From Salegentibacter sp. (lineage in GTDB: Bacteria > Bacteroidota > Bacteroidia > Flavobacteriales > Flavobacteriaceae), in assembly GCA_017795085.1 (NCBI GenBank), contig CP051246.1:2296514-2360513 (forward strand): a DNA stretch of 64,000 bases, in the 5' to 3' direction. The stretch's first letter is position 1, and each line of letters begins with the position of its first letter. Shown here one piece after another: positions 26,397 through 38,921 of this stretch. Both the position numbers and the translations under genes were made by a program. Under the pieces are notes generated by a model. It was not told the DNA's origin. It saw only the letters and a list, made by a program, of their open reading frames with translations, and made no database searches.

Positions 26397-28055
26397 TTAA
26401 GGAGTATTCAGCAAAGATTTAGCATGTACCCGTGCCGATTCACTAATAGTACTGCCCCCCAACATCAAGGCCAGCTCTTCAATTCTTGCCGATTCTTCCA
26501 GTTTAATTATCTTAGTTGTAGTGGCCGCAGCCGAATCTTCTTTAAAAATTTTAAAGTGACTATTACCTTTCCCGGCAATTTGTGGCAAATGTGTAATGGC
26601 GATTACCTGCATAGATTGCCCCATCCGCTGTAAAATTTCGCCCATTTTTTGTGCGATTTCCCCGGAAATTCCGGTATCAATTTCATCAAAGATTATGGTA
26701 GGCAAACTGCTCTGCGCAGCAAGAATACTTTTTACCGCCAGCATAATTCGAGAAAGTTCCCCTCCGGAAGCCGCTTTTTTTATCTCTTTAAAATCACCAC
26801 CTTTATTTGCTGCCAATTGCCACAAAAGTTTATCTTTTCCGTTGGTAAGAAAATCCTCCTGAAGTTCTAAATCTATTTTTAATCGGGCATTCGGCATCCC
26901 TAGCCCGGATAGGATTTCTTGGGTTTGTTTAATAAATTCAGGAACAATCGCCTTTCTTTTTTTATGAATTTTCTCAGCGGTTTTTTGCAAACCCGATTCA
27001 GCTTCGGCAATAGCTTTTTCAGCTTCTTCCAGGGCGAATTCTGCATTTTCGCTTACCGAAACTTTATCCTGTAGTTCATTTTTTATTTCCAGTAGTTTCT
27101 CAATACCTTCGGCAGAATGCTTTTTCTGAAGATTATAAATCAACTGAAGTTTCTGGTTGACTTCTTCCAACTCTTCAGGATTGGCCTCTACCCTTTCCAG
27201 GGCATTCTCTACTTCTACTGAAATATCGTCGAGTTCAATTATCAAGCTTTGAACGCGTTCTTCCAAGTTTTCATATACTGAAGAAAATCCTGATATTTTT
27301 TGAAGCGCAATACGAATTTCCTTCAGGCTGGACATACTCCCAAGCTCTTCACGATTTATCAATTCCGTAGCTAAACTCAATTTTTCAGTAAGTTCTTCTA
27401 CATTATTGAGTTCCTCATAACGGGATTCCAAATCTTCCATCATTCCCGTTTCAAGCTTTGCCTCTTCCAGTTCATTCAGCAAAAACAAATTATAATCATA
27501 TTCACGAGTAGCTTCAGCCTGTTCTTCTTTTAATTTCTGCAAACGCTTTTGCAAATTCCTAAAATTCCTGAATTGTTCGCGATATTCCAGCAAAAACCCA
27601 CGGGTATCAGCAATGGTATCTATCACCTGAAACTGGTAATTGCTATTTCCTAAACTTAAGGTTTCATGCTGGCTGTGAATATCTATTAAATATCCTCCCA
27701 GCTTATTCAGCGCGCCAAGTTTAACCGGAGTATCGTTTACAAAAGCCCGTGATTTTCCCGATGGCAAAATTTCACGGCGTAAAATAGTTTGAGTTTCAAA
27801 ATCAAGATCTTCTTTTTCAAAAAACTGCTGCAGGTTATAACTGGCTATATTAAAATGCCCTTCAATAACACATTTTTTTGAAGTATCCCGTACCGAAGCA
27901 TAGTCGGCACGATTGCCAAGCAACATTCCCAGGGCGCCAAGCATAATTGATTTCCCGGCACCGGTCTCACCGGTAATGATGGTAAAACCCTGTTGAAGAT
28001 TAATATTGATATCTTCAATAAGGGCGTAATTTTTTATAGATAATGCGGTTAGCAA
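26397..28055 (-). CDS. recN: DNA repair protein RecN
   Basis: The start chosen is the TTG at 28055 (LTALSIKNYALIEDI), because RecN proteins begin right at this strand and a -7-like TATATTTA (28074-28081) lies just upstream; the frame itself opens at 28100. This gives 552 aa, the usual size. Walker A is ITGETGAGKSIM, a long coiled-coil middle covers ~150-390, and the signature and Walker B ends are SGGELSRIMLAVK and PTIIFDEIDTGISG. It is an SMC-like ATPase in double-strand-break repair. Last gene of the dapA-bamD-rpoZ-coaBC-porD-recN run. Confidence 0.94.
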   Translation of the reverse strand: MLTALSIKNYALIEDININLQQGFTIITGETGAGKSIMLGALGMLLGNRADYASVRDTSKKCVIEGHFNIASYNLQQFFEKEDLDFETQTILRREILPSGKSRAFVNDTPVKLGALNKLGGYLIDIHSQHETLSLGNSNYQFQVIDTIADTRGFLLEYREQFRNFRNLQKRLQKLKEEQAEATREYDYNLFLLNELEEAKLETGMMEDLESRYEELNNVEELTEKLSLATELINREELGSMSSLKEIRIALQKISGFSSVYENLEERVQSLIIELDDISVEVENALERVEANPEELEEVNQKLQLIYNLQKKHSAEGIEKLLEIKNELQDKVSVSENAEFALEEAEKAIAEAESGLQKTAEKIHKKRKAIVPEFIKQTQEILSGLGMPNARLKIDLELQEDFLTNGKDKLLWQLAANKGGDFKEIKKAASGGELSRIMLAVKSILAAQSSLPTIIFDEIDTGISGEIAQKMGEILQRMGQSMQVIAITHLPQIAGKGNSHFKIFKEDSAAATTTKIIKLEESARIEELALMLGGSTISESARVHAKSLLNTP

Positions 28056-28112
28056 AGGCCTGAAATTTTGTGCTAAATATACGGGAGAATTATTTCCCAA
28101 TCAACTGGAAAA

Positions 28113-29000
28113 TTATTTCAAATTCCCCCAGCTTCTGGAATACCGCGGAGCAAGGCTGTTGAGCGTTTGACTCAGTTCCGGTTTGTCTATCCCAGGGCCA
28201 TCGCTAAAAATTTGCGTGATTTCATCGGCTTTAGAGTCGAAAAAAGTACGTAATAAAAGTGAGTTGTTCCTCCGGCGATTCATCACTACCATATTCTCCA
28301 GAGTTTCGGCAATGGCTGTTTTCGCCTTTTCCTGATCGCGGTGCATTTCATCAAGTCCCAGCCGATGATATTCGTAAAGTGCGGTTCGGTATTCAGCAAA
28401 AACATTAGAAAGCAAATCTGTGTTTAACCGGTAACGGGAGCGATTACCGGCAGAAGCATTCCAGCCCCTGTTACCACTTTGCTGTGCTGTGGTTACAATT
28501 TGGTTGGCTTCCTGAAAATATTCGGTCCCGCCTTCCGGGGAAAAAGTATCGGCATCTAAACCTAAAATCGTATAAACATAGAAAGAAACTACAGAAACCA
28601 AATTGGAGCTAAAAGCATTTTGACTGTAATTCAGCGGTTCATATTCCCGGTAATTAAAGCTAAATTGTTCATCGTTAAAATTAAAAACCGGCGTTACCAT
28701 TGTAGAACCAAATACCGGCCGGGAAGATTGCACCTGGATAGTACCTGAGAAAGATTCTCCCTCAAATTCATTTATGGTTATAAACATACTGCAATCAATA
28801 CGTTCGTGGGAATCAAAATTCTTGTCGGTCCAGTTGGTGCGATTAATAAACTCGGTTAAAGAACGTTCCAAAGTTTTAAAAACCGAAAGGTTACTTTGCC
28901 CGGTGCGCTCGGTGTTAAGCACTACCTGGCAATTTAATTCCTGCGCCTGTAATTGCTGAAAGGCGAACAATACCAACAATAAGCTTATTAATTTATGCAT
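28113..29000 (-). CDS. DUF4835 family protein, PorD-like (type IX secretion associated)
   Basis: 295 residues with a signal peptide (MHKLISLLLVLFAFQQLQAQ), then ELNCQVVLN and TNWTDKNFDSHERIDCSMFITINE, the hallmarks of DUF4835. Members in T9SS-bearing Bacteroidota are named PorD. The protein should be periplasmic or outer-membrane associated. It lies between coaBC and recN, its usual place in Flavobacteriaceae. The 215-bp gap upstream holds two REP-like repeats and a 21-bp inverted repeat next to the start, so it may be separately transcribed. No gliding or other T9SS genes are visible here. Confidence 0.85.
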   Translation of the reverse strand: MHKLISLLLVLFAFQQLQAQELNCQVVLNTERTGQSNLSVFKTLERSLTEFINRTNWTDKNFDSHERIDCSMFITINEFEGESFSGTIQVQSSRPVFGSTMVTPVFNFNDEQFSFNYREYEPLNYSQNAFSSNLVSVVSFYVYTILGLDADTFSPEGGTEYFQEANQIVTTAQQSGNRGWNASAGNRSRYRLNTDLLSNVFAEYRTALYEYHRLGLDEMHRDQEKAKTAIAETLENMVVMNRRRNNSLLLRTFFDSKADEITQIFSDGPGIDKPELSQTLNSLAPRYSRSWGNLK

Positions 29001-29060
29001 ACACTTGCAGTTAAAGTATTTTTAACTGATTATTCGCTATTAGTAATAATGTACATTTTT

Positions 29061-29112
29061 ACATCATATTGAACTTGTTTCAGACTTTATCCCGAATTTT
29101 CTTCGGGAATCT
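29061..29112. repeat. REP-like repeat, composite copy
   Basis: Contains the family core TTGAACTTGTTTCAGA followed by a second hairpin, TCCCGAATTTTCTTCGGGA. It belongs to the same class as 26324-26350, in the coaBC-porD gap. Confidence 0.55.
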
Positions 29113-29147
29113 AATACTGAAATTGAAAATCAACAAGATATGTAATA

Positions 29148-29175
29148 AGACCCTGAATCAAATTACAGAGTGACG
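29148..29175. repeat. REP-like repeat (AGACCCTGAATCAAATTACAGAGTGACG type)
   Basis: A degenerate copy of the element at 26147-26173, placed 41 nt past the coaBC stop on the minus strand. The inner pairing is weakened by substitutions. Confidence 0.55.
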
Positions 29176-29215
29176 ATACGCTTATTACTTACAACGGATA
29201 TTCAAAATTTGAACC

Positions 29216-30421
29216 TCATTTAATGAGTAAAGTTACAATTTCATTTATAATATCTCGAGCAACTTCTGTTTTTGGTTTTAATGGTAGTTCTTTTTCAATA
29301 TCGGGAAAAACCAAAGTAACTTTATTAGTGTCTTTTTGAAATCCGGCACCTTTATCCTGAAGAGAATTCAGAACGATAAAATCCAGGTTTTTACGTTTGA
29401 GTTTTCCGCGGGCATTTTCCAGTTCATTATTGGTTTCCAGTGCAAAACCAATTAATTTTTGGTGTTTTTTATGCTCACCCAACGAAGCCAGTATATCTTT
29501 GGTTTTTTCCAGCTCCAGCGTTAACACATCACTATTCTTCTTTATTTTTTTATCGGCTACAGTTTTAGGGCGATAATCGGAGACTGCGGCTGCAGCAATT
29601 ACGGCATTAACTTCTTTATAATATTGATGAACAGCATCATACATTTCTGCATTACTGGTAACTTTCACCAATTTTATGTTATCTGATCCTACGGAAAGAT
29701 GTGTAGGTCCCGAAACCAAAATCACTTTTGCTCCTGAGGCAGCTGCTACTTCAGCCAGGGCATAACCCATTTTCCCGCTCGAATGATTTCCAATAAATCG
29801 AACAGGATCTATAGCCTCATACGTTGGACCCGCAGTTATTAAAATTGTTTTACCCTTTAAAGGAAGCTTTGCTGAAAAGTAATCTTCAAGGAAATTGATA
29901 ATTTCTTCAGGCTCTGTCATTCGGCCTTCACCTTGTAATCCACTAGCCAATTCACCAGTTGCAGCCGGAATCATAATATTTCCATAGCCTTGTAATTCTT
30001 TAAAACTATGTTTCACCGACGGATGTTTGTACATATCCAAATCCATCGCCGGGGCGAAAAAAACCGGACATTTTGCAGAGAGGTAAGTAGCAATTAAAAA
30101 ATTATCGGCATTTCCTGAGGTCATTTTAGACAAGGTATTGGCCGTGGCAGGAGCTATAAGCATAAAATCGGCCCAAAGGCCGAGTTCTACGTGATTGTTC
30201 CAAACCGCATTATCTTCCTCAGATGTAAAGCTTGAAAATACTTCGTTTTTGGAAAGTGTGGAAAGCGTGAGCGGAGTTACAAAATCTTTAGCAGCCGGCG
30301 TCATAACAACTTTTACCTGAGCACCGGCTTTAATCAACAAACGTACTAAAAAGGCCGACTTATATGCAGCGATACCCCCTGTAACGCCTAAAAGCACTTT
30401 TTTACCTTTTAGTACAGTCAT
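29216..30421 (-). CDS. coaBC: Phosphopantothenoylcysteine decarboxylase / phosphopantothenate-cysteine ligase
   Basis: 401-residue bifunctional enzyme of CoA synthesis. The N-terminal flavoprotein decarboxylase has GVTGGIAAYKS, the ADFMLIAPATANTLSKMTSG substrate loop, and the catalytic Cys in AKCPVFFAPAMD. The C-terminal CTP-dependent ligase starts near 185 (GKTILITAGPTYEAIDPVRFI, NHSSGKMGYALAE) and includes ANAVIAAAAVSDYRP and the GFALETNN segment. It lies 10 nt after rpoZ. Together with coaE in this window, two of the CoA-pathway steps are encoded. Confidence 0.96.
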   Translation of the reverse strand: MTVLKGKKVLLGVTGGIAAYKSAFLVRLLIKAGAQVKVVMTPAAKDFVTPLTLSTLSKNEVFSSFTSEEDNAVWNNHVELGLWADFMLIAPATANTLSKMTSGNADNFLIATYLSAKCPVFFAPAMDLDMYKHPSVKHSFKELQGYGNIMIPAATGELASGLQGEGRMTEPEEIINFLEDYFSAKLPLKGKTILITAGPTYEAIDPVRFIGNHSSGKMGYALAEVAAASGAKVILVSGPTHLSVGSDNIKLVKVTSNAEMYDAVHQYYKEVNAVIAAAAVSDYRPKTVADKKIKKNSDVLTLELEKTKDILASLGEHKKHQKLIGFALETNNELENARGKLKRKNLDFIVLNSLQDKGAGFQKDTNKVTLVFPDIEKELPLKPKTEVARDIINEIVTLLIK

Positions 30422-30431
30422 TTTTTACACC

Positions 30432-30767
30432 CTAAATTTCTTCAGATTCCTCTTCTTTGGTGTTGCGATAGTATATTTTATTTTCTAACCACTCCTGAGC
30501 AGCTAAAGAATGTGGTTTTGGAAGTTTTTCATAAAACTTAGAAACCTCAATTTGCTCTTTGTTCTCAAAAATCTCGTCCAGGCTATCGTTATAAGTAGCA
30601 AACTCATCCAATTTTTCCAGCAATTCTTTTTTAATTTCAGAATTGATTTGGGTAGCTCTTTTAGCCACAACAGAAATAGCCTTATAAATATTATCGGTAG
30701 GCGCGTCTATTTTATTTCTGTCTAGCGTAACTGTATTTACAGGTGCTTCAGTTTTTTTGATGTCCAT
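30432..30767 (-). CDS. rpoZ: RNA polymerase omega subunit, Bacteroidota type
   Basis: 111 residues. The short form used by Bacteroidota contains the conserved NIYKAISVVAKRATQINSEIKKELLEKLDEF, where classical omega has an 'ARQL..G' region. Its C-terminal acidic tail ends EEESEEI. It assists assembly of beta' into RNA polymerase. Its location between bamD and coaBC (11 and 10 nt spacing) is the usual flavobacterial order. Confidence 0.92.
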   Translation of the reverse strand: MDIKKTEAPVNTVTLDRNKIDAPTDNIYKAISVVAKRATQINSEIKKELLEKLDEFATYNDSLDEIFENKEQIEVSKFYEKLPKPHSLAAQEWLENKIYYRNTKEEESEEI

Positions 30768-30777
30768 TATACTGTAA

Positions 30778-31605
30778 TTATGAATTTTGTAACCTTGTTT
30801 CTATATCTTCTATGGCTTTTTCCATAGTCTCTAAATATTCTCCTTCGGGGTACTTCTTTCGATAGCTTTCGTAATATTCTTTCGCTTCTTCCAGACGTTC
30901 TCCCATAAGAACGGCAAAACTGTTTACAGCCAGAATATATGCTGAATCGAATCGGTAATAATAAGCAGCCTCCCTAAATGTTGATCCCGGATATTCCTTT
31001 ATAAAATTATCAAAAGATTTAATGGCTGCCCGTAAATTTCCAGAGCGTGCCAAACCGGTTTTATGATATTGCTTTGCGATTTCAAAGGCTTTTTTCTCCA
31101 GTTTTTCCCGTAACTCAGCAGCATATTCATTAGCCTGATCTGCATATTCACCTTCAGGATAAGTATCTAAATAATTCTGGAGTTCAGTAACGGCTTTCTG
31201 AGTATCGGTTTGATCTAAATCGTACCTTGGAGAAAGATGATAGAAGCTTTCGGCCTTTTTAAAAGCAGCTTCTTGCTGTTTTTCTGAATTGGGATAAGAT
31301 TGTTGAAAACGCTCAAACTGATACGAGGCCAGATAATTGTCTCCTAAATGATAATACGTATCGGCAAAAAGGAAACTTAACTTTTCCCCCTGTGGTTTCC
31401 CTCGGTATTCATCAATAATCTGTTCAAAAAGACGCAAAGCCCTACGCAATTTTGACTTGCTTTCTTCCTCAACTCCTTCTTCATAATAATTTTGTCCCGC
31501 TACATATTTATCTCCTGAATCGTTACTTTTTAGCAACTTCTGGTATTCACCACAAGAAAGGCTAAGTAGGGCTACAAAAACTAAAACTATCGCTTTTTTC
31601 ATCAT
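30778..31605 (-). CDS. bamD: Outer-membrane assembly lipoprotein BamD
   Basis: The start chosen is ATG 31605 (MMKKAIVLVFVALLSLSC), which gives a lipoprotein signal with lipobox LSLSC. The longer frame to 31713 would run through the promoter's -7 box (31622-31629) and is rejected. Five TPR-like helices follow (YYEEGVEEESKSKLRRALRLFEQIIDEY, FADTYYHLGDNYLASYQFERF). It belongs to the BAM complex that folds outer-membrane proteins and is anchored to the inner leaflet of the outer membrane. 275 aa, normal length. It precedes rpoZ by 10 nt. Confidence 0.93.
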   Translation of the reverse strand: MMKKAIVLVFVALLSLSCGEYQKLLKSNDSGDKYVAGQNYYEEGVEEESKSKLRRALRLFEQIIDEYRGKPQGEKLSFLFADTYYHLGDNYLASYQFERFQQSYPNSEKQQEAAFKKAESFYHLSPRYDLDQTDTQKAVTELQNYLDTYPEGEYADQANEYAAELREKLEKKAFEIAKQYHKTGLARSGNLRAAIKSFDNFIKEYPGSTFREAAYYYRFDSAYILAVNSFAVLMGERLEEAKEYYESYRKKYPEGEYLETMEKAIEDIETRLQNS

Positions 31606-31621
31606 TTGTAAAAACATCTGG

Positions 31622-31629
31622 CAAAAGTA
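31622..31629 (-). promoter_or_regulatory. -7 promoter element (TACTTTTG) of bamD-rpoZ-coaBC
   Basis: On the minus strand, TACTTTTG matches TAnnTTTG exactly and ends 16 nt before the bamD ATG at 31605. It decides the bamD start by excluding upstream ATGs. Confidence 0.6.
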
Positions 31630-31723
31630 CATTTTTTCCTGAGTATAAAAAAACTTTAGGTGTATTACAAAACAACATGAAAAAAGCGAGAATATTGCCA
31701 AGGAAGACGGCAATCTCAGGAAT

Positions 31724-32626
31724 TTAACCCGCCTTCCTTATATGCGAAACCCGAAATTGGTTTACAAAATCAGAAATTTTTTGAGCAAGTCCTTCAGAAG
31801 CCTCCACTAAAGGCAGTCGCACGTTATTTTGCACCAAGGATTTTTTCTGCAATAAAGATTTAATTCCGGCAGGATTCCCTTCAGCAAAAATCATCTCAAT
31901 GGAGGGAGCTATTTCGTAGTGTATTTTAAAAGCTTCTTTTGATTTTCCTTCCAGGCCAAGGCTTACCATTTCTGAAAATTCCTTTGGAAAGCCCTGTGCT
32001 ATTACCGAAATCACTCCTTTTCCTCCGGCCAGCACCATAGGCAGGGTAATCATATCATCTCCGGAAATCACTAAAAAGTCTTCAGGCACTAAACTAATTA
32101 GTTTCATCGCCTGGGCGATATCGCCTGCCGCTTCTTTTACACCTATAATATTCTCACAATCAGCTGCAATACGGCTAATGGTTTCCGGTAGCATATTTGA
32201 ACCGGTCCTACCAGGTACATTATAAAGAATAATAGGCAAAGATGAAGCTGCTGAAACCGCTTTAAAGTGACGATAAATTCCCTCCTGGGTTGGTTTATTA
32301 TAAAATGGAGAAACCGACAAAATAGCTGAAAATCCGTTTAAATTCGTATTTTGTAATTCTTCACAAACAGCATTGGTATTATTACCTCCAACACCTAAAA
32401 CCAGAGGAAGCCTCCCGTTATTCTGTTTTATCACAGTACTTTTCACCAGTTCCTTCTCCTGAATGGTTAAGGTTGCGCTCTCTGCAGTAGTTCCCAGCAC
32501 TACCAAATAATCGATCCCATTTTCAATCTGATCTTCTACCAGGTTTTTAAGGGCCTGTACATCTACCGATAAATCCTCCTTAAACGGGGTTACCATCGCT
32601 ACACCAGTACCAATAAATGCCTCCAT
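31724..32626 (-). CDS. dapA: 4-hydroxy-tetrahydrodipicolinate synthase
   Basis: 300 residues, TIM barrel. The Schiff-base Lys164 ([10 protein letters not shown]) and the catalytic Tyr135 ([12 protein letters not shown]) are present, as is the GTTAES pyruvate-carboxylate site. It condenses pyruvate with aspartate semialdehyde, the first committed step towards lysine and diaminopimelate for peptidoglycan. dapF is also in this window (48431), but not linked. It has its own promoter and is followed 10 nt later by the longer bamD frame. Confidence 0.95.
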   Translation of the reverse strand: MEAFIGTGVAMVTPFKEDLSVDVQALKNLVEDQIENGIDYLVVLGTTAESATLTIQEKELVKSTVIKQNNGRLPLVLGVGGNNTNAVCEELQNTNLNGFSAILSVSPFYNKPTQEGIYRHFKAVSAASSLPIILYNVPGRTGSNMLPETISRIAADCENIIGVKEAAGDIAQAMKLISLVPEDFLVISGDDMITLPMVLAGGKGVISVIAQGFPKEFSEMVSLGLEGKSKEAFKIHYEIAPSIEMIFAEGNPAGIKSLLQKKSLVQNNVRLPLVEASEGLAQKISDFVNQFRVSHIRKAG

Positions 32627-32699
32627 GTTGTGTGTTTTTTAAAATATTTCAGGTTTGTTATCTTCTTTTCCAAAAATGCTAAAAGCAGTTTCGGGCGGG

Positions 32700-32707
32700 C
32701 AAATGTA
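32700..32707 (-). promoter_or_regulatory. -7 promoter element (TACATTTG) of dapA
   Basis: Read on the minus strand it matches TAnnTTTG exactly. The predicted start of transcription leaves a leader of about 65-70 nt before the dapA ATG at 32626. No exact -33 TTTG was found at the usual distance. Confidence 0.5.
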
Positions 32708-32988
32708 TATAAATACAAGTTCAAAAAAAGGAAAATTAAAGTTGCTATCGTAAGTACTAATACGTTTTTAACAGCTTTGTTTTTTTTGTAAAAAAAAATA
32801 CATCTCTGCTAAATCTTCAAAAACCTTTATTTTAAAGCCCTCTATTCCAAAACCAATGGCTTTAAGTAAAATTAATTAATCACAAATTAACAACTCTCTG
32901 TTGTAAATTTCACATAAGAACAAACCCTAAACTGCAAAGCTTAAATTTTGGACTTCACACCTAGAATCTCTTTGCTTTAAAATCTGTT

Positions 32989-32996
32989 TATCTTTG
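32989..32996 (+). promoter_or_regulatory. -7 promoter element (TATCTTTG) of the 5'-nucleotidase pair
   Basis: An exact match to TAnnTTTG ending 17 nt before the ATG at 33014. A TTTG lies at 32971-32974, but the 14-nt spacing is shorter than usual. Confidence 0.6.
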
Positions 32997-33013
32997 TTGA
33001 AAATTCTATTCTG

Positions 33014-33775
33014 ATGAATCTAAAAAAATTAAGTATTTTCTTCGGGCTGGTTTTCGTTTTTTCAGCCTGTAAAGAAAACCGGTATGCTACTGCTGAAATT
33101 CTTGGAAAACGCATCCCTATAGACAAGACTATTAAAGCTGACATTGCGATTGAAAAGTTCATCACTCCCTATAAAAAACATCTCAACAAAACTTTAGATA
33201 GTAGCCTGGTTTACAACCCTAAAACTATAGATAAAACACAGGGCAAACTCAATACGGCAATCGGAAATCTTATGGCTGATATTGTGATCCAGCAAGCAGG
33301 GCCTGTTTTTCAAAACCGAAGTGGAAATAGAATTGATATGGTTTTACTAAATCACGGCGGAATTCGAGCAGGTCTCGATAAAGGCCAACTCTCCACTCGC
33401 GATGCCTATGCCCTGATGCCTTTTGAAAATGAAATTGTGGTTGCTGAACTTTCGGGAAAAAAAATTCAGGAAATGCTAAGGTATCTTGAAAAAGCAAAAA
33501 CCGCACATCCGGTAAGTGGAATTCAGATAGAAATGGACAACAATTACAAGGTAATTAAAGCTACAATTAATAAAAAACCTATAGATATTAATAAAAATTA
33601 CTTTGTGGCCACTTCCGATTATTTACAGCAGGGCGGTGATAATATGAGTTTTTTTATAGACCCGGTAAATCTTTACCAAACCAATTATAAATTGCGCAAT
33701 GCTATTATCGATTATTTTAAGACTACCGATACCATTAAAAGTCATATAGACCAACGTTTCATCAAAAAACCTTGA
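33014..33775 (+). CDS. 5'-nucleotidase C-terminal-domain lipoprotein
   Basis: 253 residues. Lipoprotein signal (FFGLVFVFSACKE, Cys near residue 19) and the substrate-binding C-terminal domain of UshA-type 5'-nucleotidases: LLNHGGIRAGLDKG with the NHGGIR motif, the AYALMPFENEIVVAEL strand, and the aromatic/Asp segment VATSDYLQQGGDNMSF. It lacks the metallophosphoesterase domain, which is encoded by the next gene 4 nt downstream. The two products probably form one split nucleotidase in the periplasm or on the cell surface. Confidence 0.87.
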   Translation: MNLKKLSIFFGLVFVFSACKENRYATAEILGKRIPIDKTIKADIAIEKFITPYKKHLNKTLDSSLVYNPKTIDKTQGKLNTAIGNLMADIVIQQAGPVFQNRSGNRIDMVLLNHGGIRAGLDKGQLSTRDAYALMPFENEIVVAELSGKKIQEMLRYLEKAKTAHPVSGIQIEMDNNYKVIKATINKKPIDINKNYFVATSDYLQQGGDNMSFFIDPVNLYQTNYKLRNAIIDYFKTTDTIKSHIDQRFIKKP

Positions 33776-33779
33776 AAAA

Positions 33780-37368
<3,589 letters not shown>

Positions 37369-37380
37369 TTTTTTCTGAAT

Positions 37381-37980
37381 TTAGGTTTGCTCTTTATTAA
37401 TCCATTTCGCAACCGGCATAGGTTTAAAATTATGCATTTTCTCTAAAAGTTCCTCAATGGTTTCGCCTATCAATAATAAATCAAAATTCTCTTTTTTTAG
37501 TACTCCGGTACGAACCATCTTCTTGAGCATCGCAATTAAATCATCATAAAATCCGTCGATATTGAGCAAACCAATAGGATTTTGATGCAAACCGAGCTGG
37601 CTCCAGGTCACGATTTCAAAAAGCTCTTCAAAAGTTCCAAATCCGCCGGGAAGCGCTATAAACCCTTCGCTTAATTCGTGCATTTTCAGCTTGCGCTCGT
37701 GCATATCTTTAGTGGTAATTAACTCCCGAAGCTCATTATGCACAACTTCTTTGGTTTTTAAAAATTCAGGAATCACCCCAATTACATGGCCGCTATTTTC
37801 CAGGCTTCCGGCTGCAACCCGTCCCATAAGACCTAATTTGCTACCTCCATAAACCAAATTGATTTTTCTTTTGGCCAAGACTATTCCCAATTCGTATGCA
37901 GTTTCAATAATTTTATGGTTATTCCCATCACTGCTTGCACAAAAAACCGCGATACTTTTTAAATTGTTTTCCACGTTCAA
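37381..37980 (-). CDS. LOG/TIGR00730 family Rossmann-fold protein
   Basis: 199 residues. It contains the family motif PGGFGTFEE at 111-119 and the upstream NLVYGGSKLGLMG nucleotide loop. In plants and several bacteria the family removes ribose 5'-phosphate from cytokinin or purine nucleotides (phosphoribohydrolase). The start is at 37980, 3 nt after the prmC stop. The reaction is inferred from the family only. Confidence 0.88.
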   Translation of the reverse strand: MNVENNLKSIAVFCASSDGNNHKIIETAYELGIVLAKRKINLVYGGSKLGLMGRVAAGSLENSGHVIGVIPEFLKTKEVVHNELRELITTKDMHERKLKMHELSEGFIALPGGFGTFEELFEIVTWSQLGLHQNPIGLLNIDGFYDDLIAMLKKMVRTGVLKKENFDLLLIGETIEELLEKMHNFKPMPVAKWINKEQT

Positions 37981-37983
37981 ATC

Positions 37984-38823
37984 TTAGTTTTTAATTCCTT
38001 TCAACATCCTAAAATTCCCAAAAATATCCTTTTTTAATTCAGTTTTAAAATGATGGTTTTGTACCAATTTTTGGGTTTCAGGAGCTAAATATTGATTGAT
38101 CTCAAAATAAAGTTTTCCGCCGGGTTTTAAAGAATTTTTAGCCAGTTTTGTGATTTTACTGTAAAAAATAAGTGGATTTTCATCAGCAACATATAAAGCC
38201 ATCTCAGGTTCAAATTTTAAAACATTGGGTTGCATTTTTTGTTTTTCCAGGCTACGCACGTAGGGCGGATTGGAAACAATAATATCAAATTCCTGTTTTA
38301 AACTTTCCATTTTCAAAACATCAGCCTGAATAAATTCAATTTCAACTTTATTATTTTCAGCATTGAATTTTGCAATTTCCAGGGCACTCCTTGAAATATC
38401 CAGGGCGGCAACTTCTGCCCGAGGAAGCTTTTTTGCCAAATTAACCGCAATACAACCACTACCGGTACCTATATCCAGAATTTTAGGGAATTTCCCGGCT
38501 TCGTTTAAAATCCAATTCACCAGCTCTTCGGTTTCCGGGCGTGGGATAAGTACGCTTTTATCAACCTTAAACTGTAGTCCAAAAAAATCAGTTTGCCCAA
38601 TGATATGTTGAACTGGCTCATATTCTTTTAATCGGGTAATCGCTTTTTCAAACCGAAGCAGTTTTTCTTCAGCAACAACCTCATCGCGACGCAAGGCCAA
38701 ATCAATTCTTTTTAAACCTAACCAGGCTTCTACCAATAAATTAAAAAATGAACCTAGCTCTTCCTTCGGATAAATCCCGGAAAGCTGCTCGAAAAATCGG
38801 TTTTTTAATTCAAAAATCTTCAT
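37984..38823 (-). CDS. prmC: Peptide chain release factor N5-glutamine methyltransferase
   Basis: 279 residues. The N-terminal helical domain is followed by a SAM-binding Rossmann fold with ILDIGTGSGCIAVNLA and the catalytic NPPY in IVSNPPYVRS. It methylates the Gln of the GGQ motif of RF1/RF2 to promote peptide release. The PRPETEELV segment typical of PrmC is at ~97-105. First gene of the minus-strand run to ligA. Confidence 0.95.
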   Translation of the reverse strand: MKIFELKNRFFEQLSGIYPKEELGSFFNLLVEAWLGLKRIDLALRRDEVVAEEKLLRFEKAITRLKEYEPVQHIIGQTDFFGLQFKVDKSVLIPRPETEELVNWILNEAGKFPKILDIGTGSGCIAVNLAKKLPRAEVAALDISRSALEIAKFNAENNKVEIEFIQADVLKMESLKQEFDIIVSNPPYVRSLEKQKMQPNVLKFEPEMALYVADENPLIFYSKITKLAKNSLKPGGKLYFEINQYLAPETQKLVQNHHFKTELKKDIFGNFRMLKGIKN

Positions 38824-38898
38824 AGAAAAATAATATAGCTGTAGAGAAAAAAGTAAAAACCCGCAGAATAATCGCCCTGCTGTGTTTTCACAGATGAG

Positions 38899-38921
38899 TT
38901 CCCCCTTTTGGGGTTAGAGGA
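38899..38921. repeat. Short C/G-rich palindrome at GNAT 3' end
   Basis: GTTCCCCC-TTTT-GGGG hairpin with an AGAGG tail; the GNAT stop codon (38914-38916) is inside it. Similar short CCCCCTTTGrG elements occur at about 14836-14855 and 39455-39479. Confidence 0.45.

Larger units (their letters stand above)
32627..33013. other. 387-bp divergent intergenic region with two promoters
   Basis: The region is very AT-rich with no credible ORF. It holds the dapA promoter on the minus strand and the nucleotidase promoter on the plus strand. A weak inverted repeat (AAAGCC at ~32836 and GGCTTT at ~32860) is of unknown meaning. Confidence 0.55.

Noticed and set aside
28056..28100. Longer ATG start for recN
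   Set aside because: It crosses the -7-like TATATTTA; RecN proteins start at the TTG-encoded L-T-x-L-S-I-K strand.
31606..31713. Longer start for bamD (36 extra residues)
   Set aside because: It runs through the -7 promoter box, and the lipoprotein signal begins only at 31605.
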